A stretch of DNA of 64,000 nucleotides from Planctomycetota bacterium (GCA_012959525.1 DUDB01000071.1:1-64000); one strand, 5' to 3'. Positions 1 to 9,773 are shown, counted from the first letter of the stretch. Numbers and translations: made by a program. Notes: generated by a model from the letters alone, not told the origin.

Positions 1-1582
1 CCGGCCGACCGTCCTTCCCGTCGCAGTAGTGTCGCTCGAAGAAGTCCAGGGGCTCGCCGCGACGGGAACGCCCCCCCTCCATGAACCGCTGCAACGCCTC
101 CTGGAACAGGCGCTCGCCATTCTCCTCCCAGGTGTTCAGGTACACGTAGAGGCAGTAGCCCGCCGCGTAGTTGTCCCGGTAGTCCTCCATGGTCCCCGAG
201 ATCAGTGTCTCCAACTTCTCCGCGCGGCCCCAGCCGTCGATCCACACCCCCTGGAAGGTGCCGAAGTTGGCGTGGTTCTCCACGAAGACCTCGTCCGTGG
301 AGGGACCGTAGGCGGACGCCGTCCAGACGGCCTTGCCCTCGGTCAGCCAGCTGGGCTGGCCGGGGAAGAGGGCGCCGTCGAAGCGGTGGGTGAGCTCGTG
401 GGTCAGGCCGTGGCCGAGGCCCTCGATGTTGCCCTGGGCGAAGCGCATGACCGTCGTGTCCCCACCCTGGAAACCGCCCGCCCACCAAAAGGGTGTGCCC
501 TCGGCCTCCAGTCCATTGGGTTCGGGCACGATGCGCACGATTCCCGGACGGCCGATGAAGGGATCCACGCCGTACCAGCCGGCCAGACGTTGGTGGTGCA
601 GCTCGATGGTGGTGGCGACCCCCAGCAGGGTCTCGAAGCCGCAGTCGGTCTCGACCCGATACCACTCCTGGGTGGAGAAGCCCGTGCCCGGGTAGGCAAA
701 GCTGTCGTGGGAGCGGGTGAAGGCCTCGCCCTCTTCGCTGGTCAGCCACTCCAGGTCCTCCACGCTCCAGGGGTCGGGACTCTTATCCCGCAGCTTGCCG
801 CGAGCACGCGACAGACCGGCGCCGGCCTTGGACCGCACGCTGCCCATGCCCGAGGGCCGCGGCCCCTTCAGGTCCTTGAAGTCCGCTTGCACGGCGAGCC
901 CGTGCAGAGCCCGGGCGGAGCGCATGGCGAGCCCCGTGTCCCCGCTGGCCAGGGCGCTCTTCATGAGCCGGTCCAGGGCGGAAAGTACGGGACTGTGCTC
1001 GCGGCCGCCCACCTGAAGCAGCGGCGCCAGGTCGGCCCGCGCAGCGTCATCCAGTCGAGGCACGGGGCGAGCGAGGTCCAGGGCCAGTCGCCGGCCCCAA
1101 TCCGCCAGCAGGCGATCGGCCGGTTTCTTGGACGCGGACGATTCGTGGCTGGCCACCCATCGATGCAACTCGTCGACCGCGCTGGCACGCGCCTTGGTGA
1201 GCGCAGCCGGCCAGGGATCATCGGATAGGAACCGGCGCACAGAGCTGGGCGGATTCGCGCGACCGTCCGATCCGGAGGCCAGCTCATGCCACAGTGAACT
1301 CCAAAGTAGACGCGCATCGCGTACGGCATCGCCCTCCCCCTCTAGGGTCTCGAGGATGCCCGCCACCAAGTCCACGTCCAGCGGCGCGTGCAAGAGAGCC
1401 CGCTCCAAGTGGTGGCCTGCATCCTCGAGGCGCCCCGTATCCAAGGCCAACCGGGCAGCGGCTTTGGCTGCGGCAACGGGATCACGCCGCCCCATGCCTT
1501 CAAGCTCGGGCTCATCCTCTTGGGCTAGGAGAGGCACGGCGAACAGCCACAGGAGGGCGAGGAAGTAGAGGGGTCGCGGCAC
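1..1582 (-). CDS. Secreted HExxH metallopeptidase-like protein (partial, C-terminus off the left edge)
   Basis: The reverse strand is open for at least 527 codons from a GTG at 1582 and runs off the window. The N-terminus is a signal peptide (VPRPLYFLALLWLF...LLAQ), so the protein is probably exported. About 250 helical residues follow, reading like TPR or armadillo-type helices. Near the truncated end is THELTHRFDGALF followed by PSWLTEG: an HExxH zinc site with a downstream WLTEG glutamate, as in gluzincin-type peptidases of the peptidase MA/DUF1570 kind. The two histidines and both glutamates are present, so an active zinc peptidase is plausible; the substrate is unknown. An in-frame GTG at 1603 is an alternative start but would put extra residues before the signal peptide. 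A 399-codon frame on the other strand is a GC-rich shadow. Confidence 0.72.
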   Translation of the reverse strand, partial: MPRPLYFLALLWLFAVPLLAQEDEPELEGMGRRDPVAAAKAAARLALDTGRLEDAGHHLERALLHAPLDVDLVAGILETLEGEGDAVRDARLLWSSLWHELASGSDGRANPPSSVRRFLSDDPWPAALTKARASAVDELHRWVASHESSASKKPADRLLADWGRRLALDLARPVPRLDDAARADLAPLLQVGGREHSPVLSALDRLMKSALASGDTGLAMRSARALHGLAVQADFKDLKGPRPSGMGSVRSKAGAGLSRARGKLRDKSPDPWSVEDLEWLTSEEGEAFTRSHDSFAYPGTGFSTQEWYRVETDCGFETLLGVATTIELHHQRLAGWYGVDPFIGRPGIVRIVPEPNGLEAEGTPFWWAGGFQGGDTTVMRFAQGNIEGLGHGLTHELTHRFDGALFPGQPSWLTEGKAVWTASAYGPSTDEVFVENHANFGTFQGVWIDGWGRAEKLETLISGTMEDYRDNYAAGYCLYVYLNTWEENGERLFQEALQRFMEGGRSRRGEPLDFFERHYCDGKDGRP

Positions 1583-1599
1583 GCAACCACAATACGCTG

Positions 1600-2160
1600 T
1601 CACACCCCAAGCGTCACGAGAAGGTCGGCAGGGTGTGAACCAATCGGTGGACTGTCACCCCAGGATGACAACCGCCCTCCTGCGGCCGCCTCGCCGAGTA
1701 ACGATCCATTTGGGAGACCTCCCTCGAAGGAGTATCCGAATGCCTCGATCTCGCGTGCGTTGTGACTCGGATAGTCCAAGGGCTTTCCCCTATCCAGGTT
1801 CTAACGAAGGAGAGCTCCAAATTCACGCAGACCGCTCCTACCCGCGACTTCCGGATGCTCCCTGTGCAAGTGATGGAAGGCGCTGAGCTGTAAGTCCCAG
1901 GGGTTTCGCACGCTGGCAAACTTGCAGGTCCATTCGAACTCCTCCCGCGGAATGAGGTCCTTGGCGGCTACGGCACGGGCATGTCGAGGCGGCTTGACGG
2001 CAATGCGCTGGCCGGTGAGTCCGGAGAGATTGTGAGCCAGGAACTGAGGGATTATCTGTGGATCGAACCGTCGCAGCTTCTTGAGGGCGGTCTTGATTCT
2101 CGTCCCACTGGTCTTGGCAATGTGGAAGTAAAGGAACCCGTAGCGGTTTGAGAAGAGCAC
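1600..2160 (-). pseudogene. Sulfotransferase family remnant (nonsense codon plus internal deletion)
   Basis: From a GTG at 2160 the frame gives VLFSNRYGFLYFHIAKTSGT, which matches the start and PAPS 5'-phosphosulfate-binding segment of carbohydrate-sulfotransferase-like proteins (Sulfotransfer_2 type). Later comes FASVRNPWDLQLSAFHHL, the 3'-phosphate-binding RNPWD segment. After 119 codons a TAG (1801-1803) stops it. The same frame then stays open to a TGA at 1600-1602 and reads NLDRGKPLDYPSH, then REIEAFGYSFEG, which resembles the usual C-terminal end of the family (ardIelFGY.F). So both ends of the gene remain, the middle (about 80-100 residues in relatives) is missing, and a stop interrupts it; a TGG-to-TAG change is one possible origin. 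It should not make a working enzyme. The surrounding DNA is lower in GC than the window average. Confidence 0.7.
1645..1657 (-). repeat. 13-bp inverted repeat, left copy
   Basis: The 13-mer TGACAGTCCACCG on the reverse strand here is repeated exactly on the forward strand at 2258-2270. The pair lies in inverted orientation around the sulfotransferase remnant, about 600 bases apart. It could be the ends of a small decayed element or chance. Nothing else in the flanks matches. Confidence 0.35.
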
Positions 2161-2257
2161 GCCAAAATTCTCAGGGTCGGAAACGAAAAGGGACGTGTAG
2201 GGGGCAAGCGCTTCTGCGGCGACATGGCCCAGAGAACCGGAGTGGGGTCACCCTACC

Positions 2258-2270
2258 TGACAGTCCACCG
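2258..2270 (+). repeat. 13-bp inverted repeat, right copy
   Basis: This is the exact partner of the reverse-strand 13-mer at 1645-1657. Just before it, at 2244-2253, lies GGGGTCACCC, giving a short GTCA...TGAC dyad, a shape also seen at ends of REP-like elements. It sits in the 187-base gap between the GDPD-like gene and the sulfotransferase remnant. No other gene signal is visible in that gap. Confidence 0.35.
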
Positions 2271-2347
2271 CCCCCACGTCCAGCCTCTGCTCACCGGTGG
2301 TGCTCCAACTGGCGCCTTTGGGAGTTCGCGGCAGGTAGAGCCTGAGC

Positions 2348-3418
2348 TCACTCCCCGGCAGGCCCATGCAGTCCGTATCGATCAAGGGACTGATCCACCA
2401 CGAGGATGACCCGAACGTCCGGGGCAGCGAGCAACTCTTCAAGACGGTCCGAATTGTCGGGGGTGTGGTAGATGAAGACCGGAACATTGCGAAGCGCCCT
2501 ACACGCCTCTGGTCCGTAGATCAGCGCGCCAGGCTCCCCGCTGTTCATCCCCATGACAGTATGCCCACCGAAGTAGTAGACCAGCTTGTAGAGATCGCTT
2601 GCCAAGGGAGTCCAGGGGTTGGAATCCTTGAGGGGATGGGTGTCGTAGATCGTCAGGAAACCAGCGCGGTGAAAAGCATGCAAATTGACGGGGTCTTCGC
2701 CCTCCACGTAGAACCGTCCCTTGAGGTCTCCCTTCGCGGTCAGGGTCTCCAATTCTGCAACTGCCGCGGCTAGCTGGGCCCTGTCGAGATGTCTCAGCTT
2801 CTTCAGATCGAGCCAGAATTGCCCGTCATCCCCGACGGCCTCAAGCAGAGCACCAAGGGTAAGTACGACACCTTTTTTCAAGTTGTACGGCCGATCGTGT
2901 GAGACCACGTACTGGTTCAACGCCGTATCGAAGTAGGCGTCGACTTCTACGCCCTTGGCGCCACGATCGAATGCGAGGCGGATGCTCTCGATCGAGTTTT
3001 GGGTTCCACTCTTCGTGATCCGTGGTCCTTCGACCACGAGTCCGCGTGCCGCCCATACCTTGTAGGGGTCGTCGTAAACACCAACGTTATCGCGCTGCCC
3101 AAGGCTGTAGTCCACCCAGGCGACGACCCCAATGAACCCTGTCGTGGCTAGGCCAGCAGTAAAGAGTAGGGCCCCAGGCCAGCGTCGCCGAGAGTTGCTC
3201 GGCTGTGAGGAAAGGAGCCGGCGTCCCGAGCGGGCGAGGCCCACCAAAACCATCAGGACCCACAGGTTGGGAAGGATCCGGAATGAAAGGCTCGCCGGAT
3301 GCATGCAGATCGACACAATCCTGACCCCAAGAAGGAGGACGAAGAGGAGCAGGAACAAGTGTCCGGTGGATCGACGCATGGGAGCCAGAAGTGTCTTGGA
3401 GCAGATGGCAGGCGGCAC
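2348..3418 (-). CDS. GDPD-like phosphodiesterase with N-terminal membrane segments
   Basis: The first 110 residues contain two or three hydrophobic helices. Then comes a domain with NSIESIRLAFDRGAKGVEVD and YVVSHDRP, matching the Glu-x-Asp and His-Asp metal/acid-base motifs of glycerophosphodiester phosphodiesterases (PI-PLC-like TIM barrel). The canonical first motif HRG..ENT is replaced by RITKSGTQNS, so one catalytic histidine appears lost; activity may be altered or absent. It lies just downstream of an LtaS-type gene, and a phosphoglycerol or glycerophosphodiester role together is a reasonable inference. I chose GTG 3418 because GGAGGGAGG lies 8 bases upstream; ATG 3439, 6 bases after the previous stop, is the other option. 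Confidence 0.68.
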   Translation of the reverse strand: MPPAICSKTLLAPMRRSTGHLFLLLFVLLLGVRIVSICMHPASLSFRILPNLWVLMVLVGLARSGRRLLSSQPSNSRRRWPGALLFTAGLATTGFIGVVAWVDYSLGQRDNVGVYDDPYKVWAARGLVVEGPRITKSGTQNSIESIRLAFDRGAKGVEVDAYFDTALNQYVVSHDRPYNLKKGVVLTLGALLEAVGDDGQFWLDLKKLRHLDRAQLAAAVAELETLTAKGDLKGRFYVEGEDPVNLHAFHRAGFLTIYDTHPLKDSNPWTPLASDLYKLVYYFGGHTVMGMNSGEPGALIYGPEACRALRNVPVFIYHTPDNSDRLEELLAAPDVRVILVVDQSLDRYGLHGPAGE

Positions 3419-3445
3419 ACCGCCAACCTCCCTCCGCATGAGAAC

Positions 3446-5455
3446 CTAGGGCAGGCGGTAGGTGCCCTTCCTGTAGGCGAGCTGTGGCCAGAGGGAATGG
3501 GCGATGGCGCGACGCTCCAACTCCGGAAGGGTCTCGGCAGGGACGAGCGCGCCCCCTACCCACCGAAAATGGGCCGCAGGCAATCCTGCGCGAAGGATGA
3601 CGGCATGGTCGTCCTCCAAGAAGAGATTGGTCTGGTGGTATTGGAGCATGGCCCGGCCGGGGAGTGCCCGAACGGCAGGATTGGTCAGGTCGCGACCGAG
3701 AGCGGGGTGGTCCGAGTCGAGCCCCATGAGTGAGAGCGCGGTTGGCAAGAGGTCCACCTGACTTGCAATGGTCTCGATGCGGCCTGGAGCAATCGTGGCG
3801 CCGAGGAAAACCCCCGGCACATGGAAATGCTCCACGGGAACCAGCGCGGGTCCATGCACACGCGAGTTGTGATCCGCGACAATCAGAAAGACGGTGTTCT
3901 CCCAATAGGATGAGGCCCTTGCCAGCGCGAAGAACTCCCCCAGGGCATGGTCCGCGTACTTCACGGCGTTGTTGCGCGTGGCCACGGGCTCCTCATGTAG
4001 TTCAAATCCCTCCGTCGGGAACTCCCAAGGCGAGTGATTGGAACTGGAAAAGACCAGGCTGAAGAACGGCCTATCCCCCATCAGTTCAAACTCCTTGTGC
4101 GCTCGGCGGAACAGGTCCTGATCCGACACCCCCCAGCTCCCCTCGTACAGCGGGTCCTCATAATCCGAATGATCGATCACGGTCTTGAAGCCGTTGCCCG
4201 TGAAGAATCGTCCCATGTTGTCGAAGTGCGACTCCCCTCCATAGATGAAGGACGTGGCATAGCCTTCGTTCCCTAAGAGGCTCGCGAGAGTGAAGAAATT
4301 CCTCTGAGACCGAGGTAGCTTGACGACGCTACGGGCCGGCGTGGGATAGTAACCCGCTACGACCGCCTCGATTCCACGCACGGACCGTGTGCCTGTTGCA
4401 TAGAGCCTGTCGAACGACAATCCCTGCGCTAGCAGTCCATCCATGTTCGGCGTTAGCGGTAGACCGCCCATGGCACCGACGAATTCCACGCCCAAACTCT
4501 CCTCCAAAATAATGACGAAGTTAAGGGGCCGCGCGCGCGTCTCCCGGCTGCGCTGGTGATGGAGAGTTGGGATAGTTGGGTGATCGAACGCAGCGAGGGG
4601 AATCCCAGAATCCGCACGCACGATCTCGAGAATTTCATCAAGAGGCATGTCGCCGTACACCAGGTTCCCGGCTTGCTCATTCCTGCCCATTTCGTAGATG
4701 GCATAGCCCGACGAATAGAGCGAATTCAGGGGCAGCGAGTTCACCATCGCATCAGAGGAGTAGCACACCGTGCTGGGATTCACCGGCCGATGCTCCATGG
4801 TCGAGCGCGCACACACAAAGCAGGTTATCGCGAGCAGCAATGAGAGCAGAGCCGCCTTGATTGGCGGAAGCGGGCCGGCAAGCCCGCCACCCCGGAGGAT
4901 GGCCTTTCGGGACACCCAGACCGTCAGCGGCGCAGCCGCGCACATCAAGATGAGCTGCAACGGGTAGGCCCCCCACAGCGTCGACAAGACCTCCTCCGGG
5001 TACTTGAGGTACTCGACGAAGAGATAATTGGGACGCGTGTCGTATTCCTCCAGGAAAGACGGGGTCGCCAATTCAAGCGTAAGAAAAAGGGCCGCTTGCA
5101 GAGCCAAGACCGTGGCAAGCACCCGCTCGCCTAGGCGATAGGTCGAACGAAGAGCAAATGCGAGCGGGGCGAGGATGACGGGGATGAGGAGCACCATGCC
5201 CAGCGCCACAAAGTCAAAGCGCAGGCCTTGGATCAGGAGATAGCCGAGGCCCCCGACGGCCTCAACACGTTCATACTGCCAGGCCACTAAGCCCATCCTG
5301 GACGCCTGAAGAACGACGGTGACGATGAGGACAAAAACGGCAAATGGACGCAGTGCCTGCCCTATCGTTCCTCGTTCGTTCTCTTGATCCATAGTGAAGG
5401 TCTGGTAACGGGTGGCATCGATCTGGGCCTCGGCGGCCCACAAGACATACGTCAT
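3446..5455 (-). CDS. LtaS/MdoB-type membrane phosphoglycerol transferase (sulfatase fold)
   Basis: This 669-residue protein has about five membrane helices in the first 220 residues, then an alkaline-phosphatase-fold extracytoplasmic domain. The metal and nucleophile motifs of the lipoteichoic acid synthase family are visible: ILEESLG (metal Glu), LYATGTRSVRGIEAV (nucleophile Thr) and IVADHNSRVHG (metal Asp-His). In Gram-negatives this family adds phosphoglycerol or phosphoethanolamine to periplasmic glucans or envelope glycans. The acceptor here is unknown. It starts 21 bases after the symporter stop; a second in-frame ATG at 5392 is possible, but the codons between are GC-rich at third positions, favouring 5455. 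Base composition is lower in GC than the symporter upstream. Confidence 0.85.
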   Translation of the reverse strand: MTYVLWAAEAQIDATRYQTFTMDQENERGTIGQALRPFAVFVLIVTVVLQASRMGLVAWQYERVEAVGGLGYLLIQGLRFDFVALGMVLLIPVILAPLAFALRSTYRLGERVLATVLALQAALFLTLELATPSFLEEYDTRPNYLFVEYLKYPEEVLSTLWGAYPLQLILMCAAAPLTVWVSRKAILRGGGLAGPLPPIKAALLSLLLAITCFVCARSTMEHRPVNPSTVCYSSDAMVNSLPLNSLYSSGYAIYEMGRNEQAGNLVYGDMPLDEILEIVRADSGIPLAAFDHPTIPTLHHQRSRETRARPLNFVIILEESLGVEFVGAMGGLPLTPNMDGLLAQGLSFDRLYATGTRSVRGIEAVVAGYYPTPARSVVKLPRSQRNFFTLASLLGNEGYATSFIYGGESHFDNMGRFFTGNGFKTVIDHSDYEDPLYEGSWGVSDQDLFRRAHKEFELMGDRPFFSLVFSSSNHSPWEFPTEGFELHEEPVATRNNAVKYADHALGEFFALARASSYWENTVFLIVADHNSRVHGPALVPVEHFHVPGVFLGATIAPGRIETIASQVDLLPTALSLMGLDSDHPALGRDLTNPAVRALPGRAMLQYHQTNLFLEDDHAVILRAGLPAAHFRWVGGALVPAETLPELERRAIAHSLWPQLAYRKGTYRLP

Positions 5456-5476
5456 GCGCGTGACACAACTCTTCGA

Positions 5477-6982
5477 TTATCGCACAGCAGTCTCAGCGCA
5501 AACCAGAAAGTTCTCTCCTTCCACATGAGTGCCTTCACGTGTGAACTTGGAGACAAAGACCAAAGCTAGGACATTGACGAGTAGCCCCAAGAGGCCTGCG
5601 TGCAGACCGAGGGGCGGCACTAGGAATGTGACAAACGCCAGAGATGTGGCGCTGCCCGCAAGCAGTCCCGCCAACACACCGCGCCGGGTTGCCCCGCGCC
5701 AGTAGAGGGTTGCCAAAAGCACCGGTCCGAACTGGGCAATCGGACCATAGGCGTAGAGCAGAAGGCCCACCAGTGACCCCTTGTAGCTCACCGCCAGACC
5801 GTAGGCGCACACGACGACGAGCAGGATCACGCGCCGGATCCAGGTGCGCTCCTGACGCGGAGCCGGCTTGGCGCCCAGACAGGTCACCATCCCATCGCGC
5901 ACGAAGACCGAAGCCGCCGTGTGGATGATGGCGTCCCCGGAGGACATGGAAGCAGCCAGGGCACCGGCGATGAACAGGCCTACCACGACCCCGGGCAGGT
6001 CCATCTGGGTCAGCATGTGTGGCACTACCTGGTCCGATTGACCGGGGGGGAGCGCGTAGAGCACAGCCGAGAACCCCAGGAACAACAGCGGCAGAAGAAA
6101 CAGTTGAAAGGTCGGGTAGAGAACCACGGTGCGCCGCAGAGTGCGCTCGTCCTTGGCGTTGAAGGCGCGCATGAAGAGCTGCGGCCAACAGGTGAAGCCG
6201 ATGATGGAGACCAGGACCTGGCTGGTGTAGGCCACCCAACTGCCCGGCCCCCCGCGCTCGAGCACCCCGCCCTCATCCGTCGTAGGGGACAGCAATCCCG
6301 GGGCGCGCAGCAGCTCTGGCTTGGCCTCGCCGATGGCCGTGAACATCTCGCTCACTCCCCCATAGAGCTTCCAAGGCACGTACAACCCGATGACCCAGGC
6401 CATGGACATCATCAGGATGCCCTGGAAGGTGTTCGTCCAACCCACGCCGAGCACACCGCTGCGCAGGACGTAGACGAGAACCACGCCGTAGACGATGGCC
6501 GCGCCCGCGTCCCTGCCGATGCGCCCTTCGCTCACGATGTTCAGCACGTAGCCCGCGCCCTGCATCTGGATCGCCACGTACGGCACGAGAGCGTAGACGG
6601 AAACGATGGCCATCAGCCCCGCCAGGGCGCGCGAGTCAAAGCGGCGCGCCACCATCTCGGCCTGGGTCACGAGGCCGTAGGCGCGTCCGACGCGAGCGGC
6701 CCGCGGTCCCAGGAAATAGAAGGGCAGGAAACCCAGGATGCCGTAGCCCAGGACGTAGCAGGCGGCCACGCCCTTGCTGTAGGCCCAGCCGGGCATGCCC
6801 AGGAAGGCGAAGGCGCTGAAGAGCGTCGCGCCCGTGATGAAGTACATCACGAGGGGACCGAGATTGCGGTCTCCGGCGACGTAGCCCTCGGCCGAATCGG
6901 AGGCCTTGGAGCCCGGCAGGATGCCGATGATCAGGCAAGCGACCAGATAGAGGACGCAGATCACCAGGGGCACCGAATTCAT
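5477..6982 (-). CDS. Sodium:solute symporter family (SSS) transporter
   Basis: The 501-residue protein is almost entirely hydrophobic, with about 13 predicted helices. The N-terminus carries the SSS pattern DSAEGYVAGDRNLGP followed by ATLFSAFAFLGMPGWAYSKG, and later QMQGAGYVLNIVSEG. This is the pattern of sodium-coupled importers of small carboxylates, amino acids or vitamins. The substrate cannot be read from sequence. It overlaps the upstream DUF3311 gene by 4 bases (ATGA at 6979-6982), so the two are almost certainly co-translated. Length and architecture are normal for the family, with no sign of damage. Confidence 0.88.
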   Translation of the reverse strand: MNSVPLVICVLYLVACLIIGILPGSKASDSAEGYVAGDRNLGPLVMYFITGATLFSAFAFLGMPGWAYSKGVAACYVLGYGILGFLPFYFLGPRAARVGRAYGLVTQAEMVARRFDSRALAGLMAIVSVYALVPYVAIQMQGAGYVLNIVSEGRIGRDAGAAIVYGVVLVYVLRSGVLGVGWTNTFQGILMMSMAWVIGLYVPWKLYGGVSEMFTAIGEAKPELLRAPGLLSPTTDEGGVLERGGPGSWVAYTSQVLVSIIGFTCWPQLFMRAFNAKDERTLRRTVVLYPTFQLFLLPLLFLGFSAVLYALPPGQSDQVVPHMLTQMDLPGVVVGLFIAGALAASMSSGDAIIHTAASVFVRDGMVTCLGAKPAPRQERTWIRRVILLVVVCAYGLAVSYKGSLVGLLLYAYGPIAQFGPVLLATLYWRGATRRGVLAGLLAGSATSLAFVTFLVPPLGLHAGLLGLLVNVLALVFVSKFTREGTHVEGENFLVCAETAVR

Positions 6983-7194
6983 GCGTCGTCGCCCCCGCCG
7001 TGCACCGCGCGGTCGTAGAGAAACAGGGCCCCGAAACCGATGAGGATCCAGAGCACGTGCCAGGCCACGACCGGAGGCAGCCCAACGATCAACGGCGACT
7101 CAGCGGCCCCGACCCAGGACAGCACCGGCCAGACCAGGGCGGCCAAGGCACAGAGGACGTACAGGGCGAAGAGGCAGTGGGCGCGTTTTTGCAC
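6979..7194 (-). CDS. DUF3311-like small membrane partner of the SSS symporter
   Basis: This 71-residue protein has two hydrophobic helices (about residues 5-30 and 40-62, the latter in WHVLWILIGFGALFLYDRAVHG) and a charged tail. Its size, the two helices and its overlap with an SSS symporter match the DUF3311/YhdT-type small proteins that are regularly encoded just before such transporters. Its job is not firmly known; a stabilising or accessory subunit is the usual inference. Nothing else in the sequence points to an enzymatic role. Confidence 0.75.
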   Translation of the reverse strand: MQKRAHCLFALYVLCALAALVWPVLSWVGAAESPLIVGLPPVVAWHVLWILIGFGALFLYDRAVHGGGDDA

Positions 7195-7242
7195 GGACCT
7201 ACGGTAGCGGTCCGGAGGACTCCAGGCACCCGCGGAATCGAA

Positions 7243-8028
7243 TCACTCGTCCGGCTCGGACCGTTGGGCGCTCTCCCCCATTCCCATTCGGGCCCGGAAC
7301 CACGCCAGGCTCTGTCCCACGACCTCGTCCAGGGCCACGGAGGACGTGTCGATGGCGTGATCGCAGAGCTGGTAGAGCGGATCCCGGTGCGCGAGGATGG
7401 CGCGCATCTCCTCCAGGGCGCGGGGGCGGCCGCGCATGGGTCGCTGGTCGCCCTGGCCCATCACGCGCTCTAGGTGATCTTCCGGCAGGGCTCGCAGCCA
7501 GAGGGTGTTGCAGGTCTCACGCAGGCGATCGTAGGTCGCCTCGGCGCTGACGATCGAACCGCCCGTGGCGATCACGACCCGCTGCCCCTCGGCCAGCAGG
7601 GCTTCCAGGGCCTCGGCCTCGTAAGAGTGGTAGGCGTCCTGCCCCTGCAGGTCGAAGAGCTCGGCCAGGGGCACGCCCGCCAGATCCTCCACCCGTTGGT
7701 CCAACTCCACGAAGGGCGCCTCGAGGCCCTTCGCCAGGGCACGTCCCACGCTCGTTTTTCCAGCGCCGCGCAGCCCCACCAGGGCCAGCCTCTCGCCTCG
7801 CGAGACCCCGCCCAGATCACACAGCTCCCCCAGCGGAATCCGTAGGCAGGCGGCCAGCTGTGCGAGCTTCAGGATCGAGGGGTTGGCGCGGCCTGCCTCG
7901 GCTTCTGTCACGTGCCGGCGGGAGAGCCCCGCATCCCGCGCCAGTTGGGACACCGATTGCCCGGCATGCTCCCGGGCGGCCCTCAGACGCCTCCCAAGTT
8001 CCAGTAGCAGAGCTTGATCTTTAATCAT
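7243..8028 (-). CDS. boxR: BoxR/BzdR-like regulator: HTH fused to a shikimate-kinase-like domain
   Basis: Residues about 1-75 are an XRE-type helix-turn-helix (VSQLARDAGLSRRHVTEAEA). The rest resembles shikimate kinase, with Walker A GLRGAGKTSVGRALAKG, the FVELDQRVED segment and ATGGSIVS. This fusion is the hallmark of BoxR and BzdR, which repress benzoate degradation genes and respond to benzoyl-CoA bound in the kinase-like domain. It is divergent from boxC, which fits. I start at ATG 8028 rather than the in-frame ATG at 8079: the 17 codons between are AT-rich and lie in the operator palindrome. The kinase-like domain keeps its P-loop; nucleotide binding rather than shikimate phosphorylation is expected from the family. 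Confidence 0.85.
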   Translation of the reverse strand: MIKDQALLLELGRRLRAAREHAGQSVSQLARDAGLSRRHVTEAEAGRANPSILKLAQLAACLRIPLGELCDLGGVSRGERLALVGLRGAGKTSVGRALAKGLEAPFVELDQRVEDLAGVPLAELFDLQGQDAYHSYEAEALEALLAEGQRVVIATGGSIVSAEATYDRLRETCNTLWLRALPEDHLERVMGQGDQRPMRGRPRALEEMRAILAHRDPLYQLCDHAIDTSSVALDEVVGQSLAWFRARMGMGESAQRSEPDE

Positions 8029-8044
8029 CTGGTCGTTATATTGC

Positions 8045-8073
8045 CTTACAAATAAATGAATGGGAAGTATACT
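8045..8073 (+). promoter_or_regulatory. Likely boxCB promoter
   Basis: CTTACA (8045-8050, 4 of 6 to the sigma-70 -35 consensus) and TATACT (8068-8073, 5 of 6 to -10) are exactly 17 bases apart. Transcription would begin near 8080, leaving a leader of about 47 bases. The leader holds GAGG at 8115-8118, 8 bases before the GTG start of boxC. The -10 is at the centre of the palindrome at 8060-8079, so a bound protein would block polymerase. Confidence 0.55.
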
Positions 8074-8079
8074 TCCCAT
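8060..8079. promoter_or_regulatory. 20-bp perfect palindromic operator between boxR and boxC
   Basis: ATGGGAAGTATACTTCCCAT is a perfect 20-base inverted repeat in the 98-base boxR-boxC gap. It covers the presumed -10 of boxCB and lies about 31 bases upstream of the boxR start. A dimeric HTH protein such as BoxR is the obvious candidate to bind it, so it may control both directions. That BoxR binds here is inference. Confidence 0.6.
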
Positions 8080-8126
8080 AAATTGTCAGCTACCCCCCTT
8101 CACCCAGCAGCCCTGAGGAACCCACC

Positions 8127-9773
<1,647 letters not shown>

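Noticed and set aside
29-1228. Long plus-strand open frame of 399 codons
   Set aside because: It is opposite the metallopeptidase-like gene, whose frame has a signal peptide and an HExxH motif; the plus frame has no recognisable motif and is a GC-rich shadow.
5921-7018. Plus-strand frame of 365 codons
   Set aside because: It is antisense to the symporter, rich in His, Gly and Asp from reversed codons, and has no family pattern.
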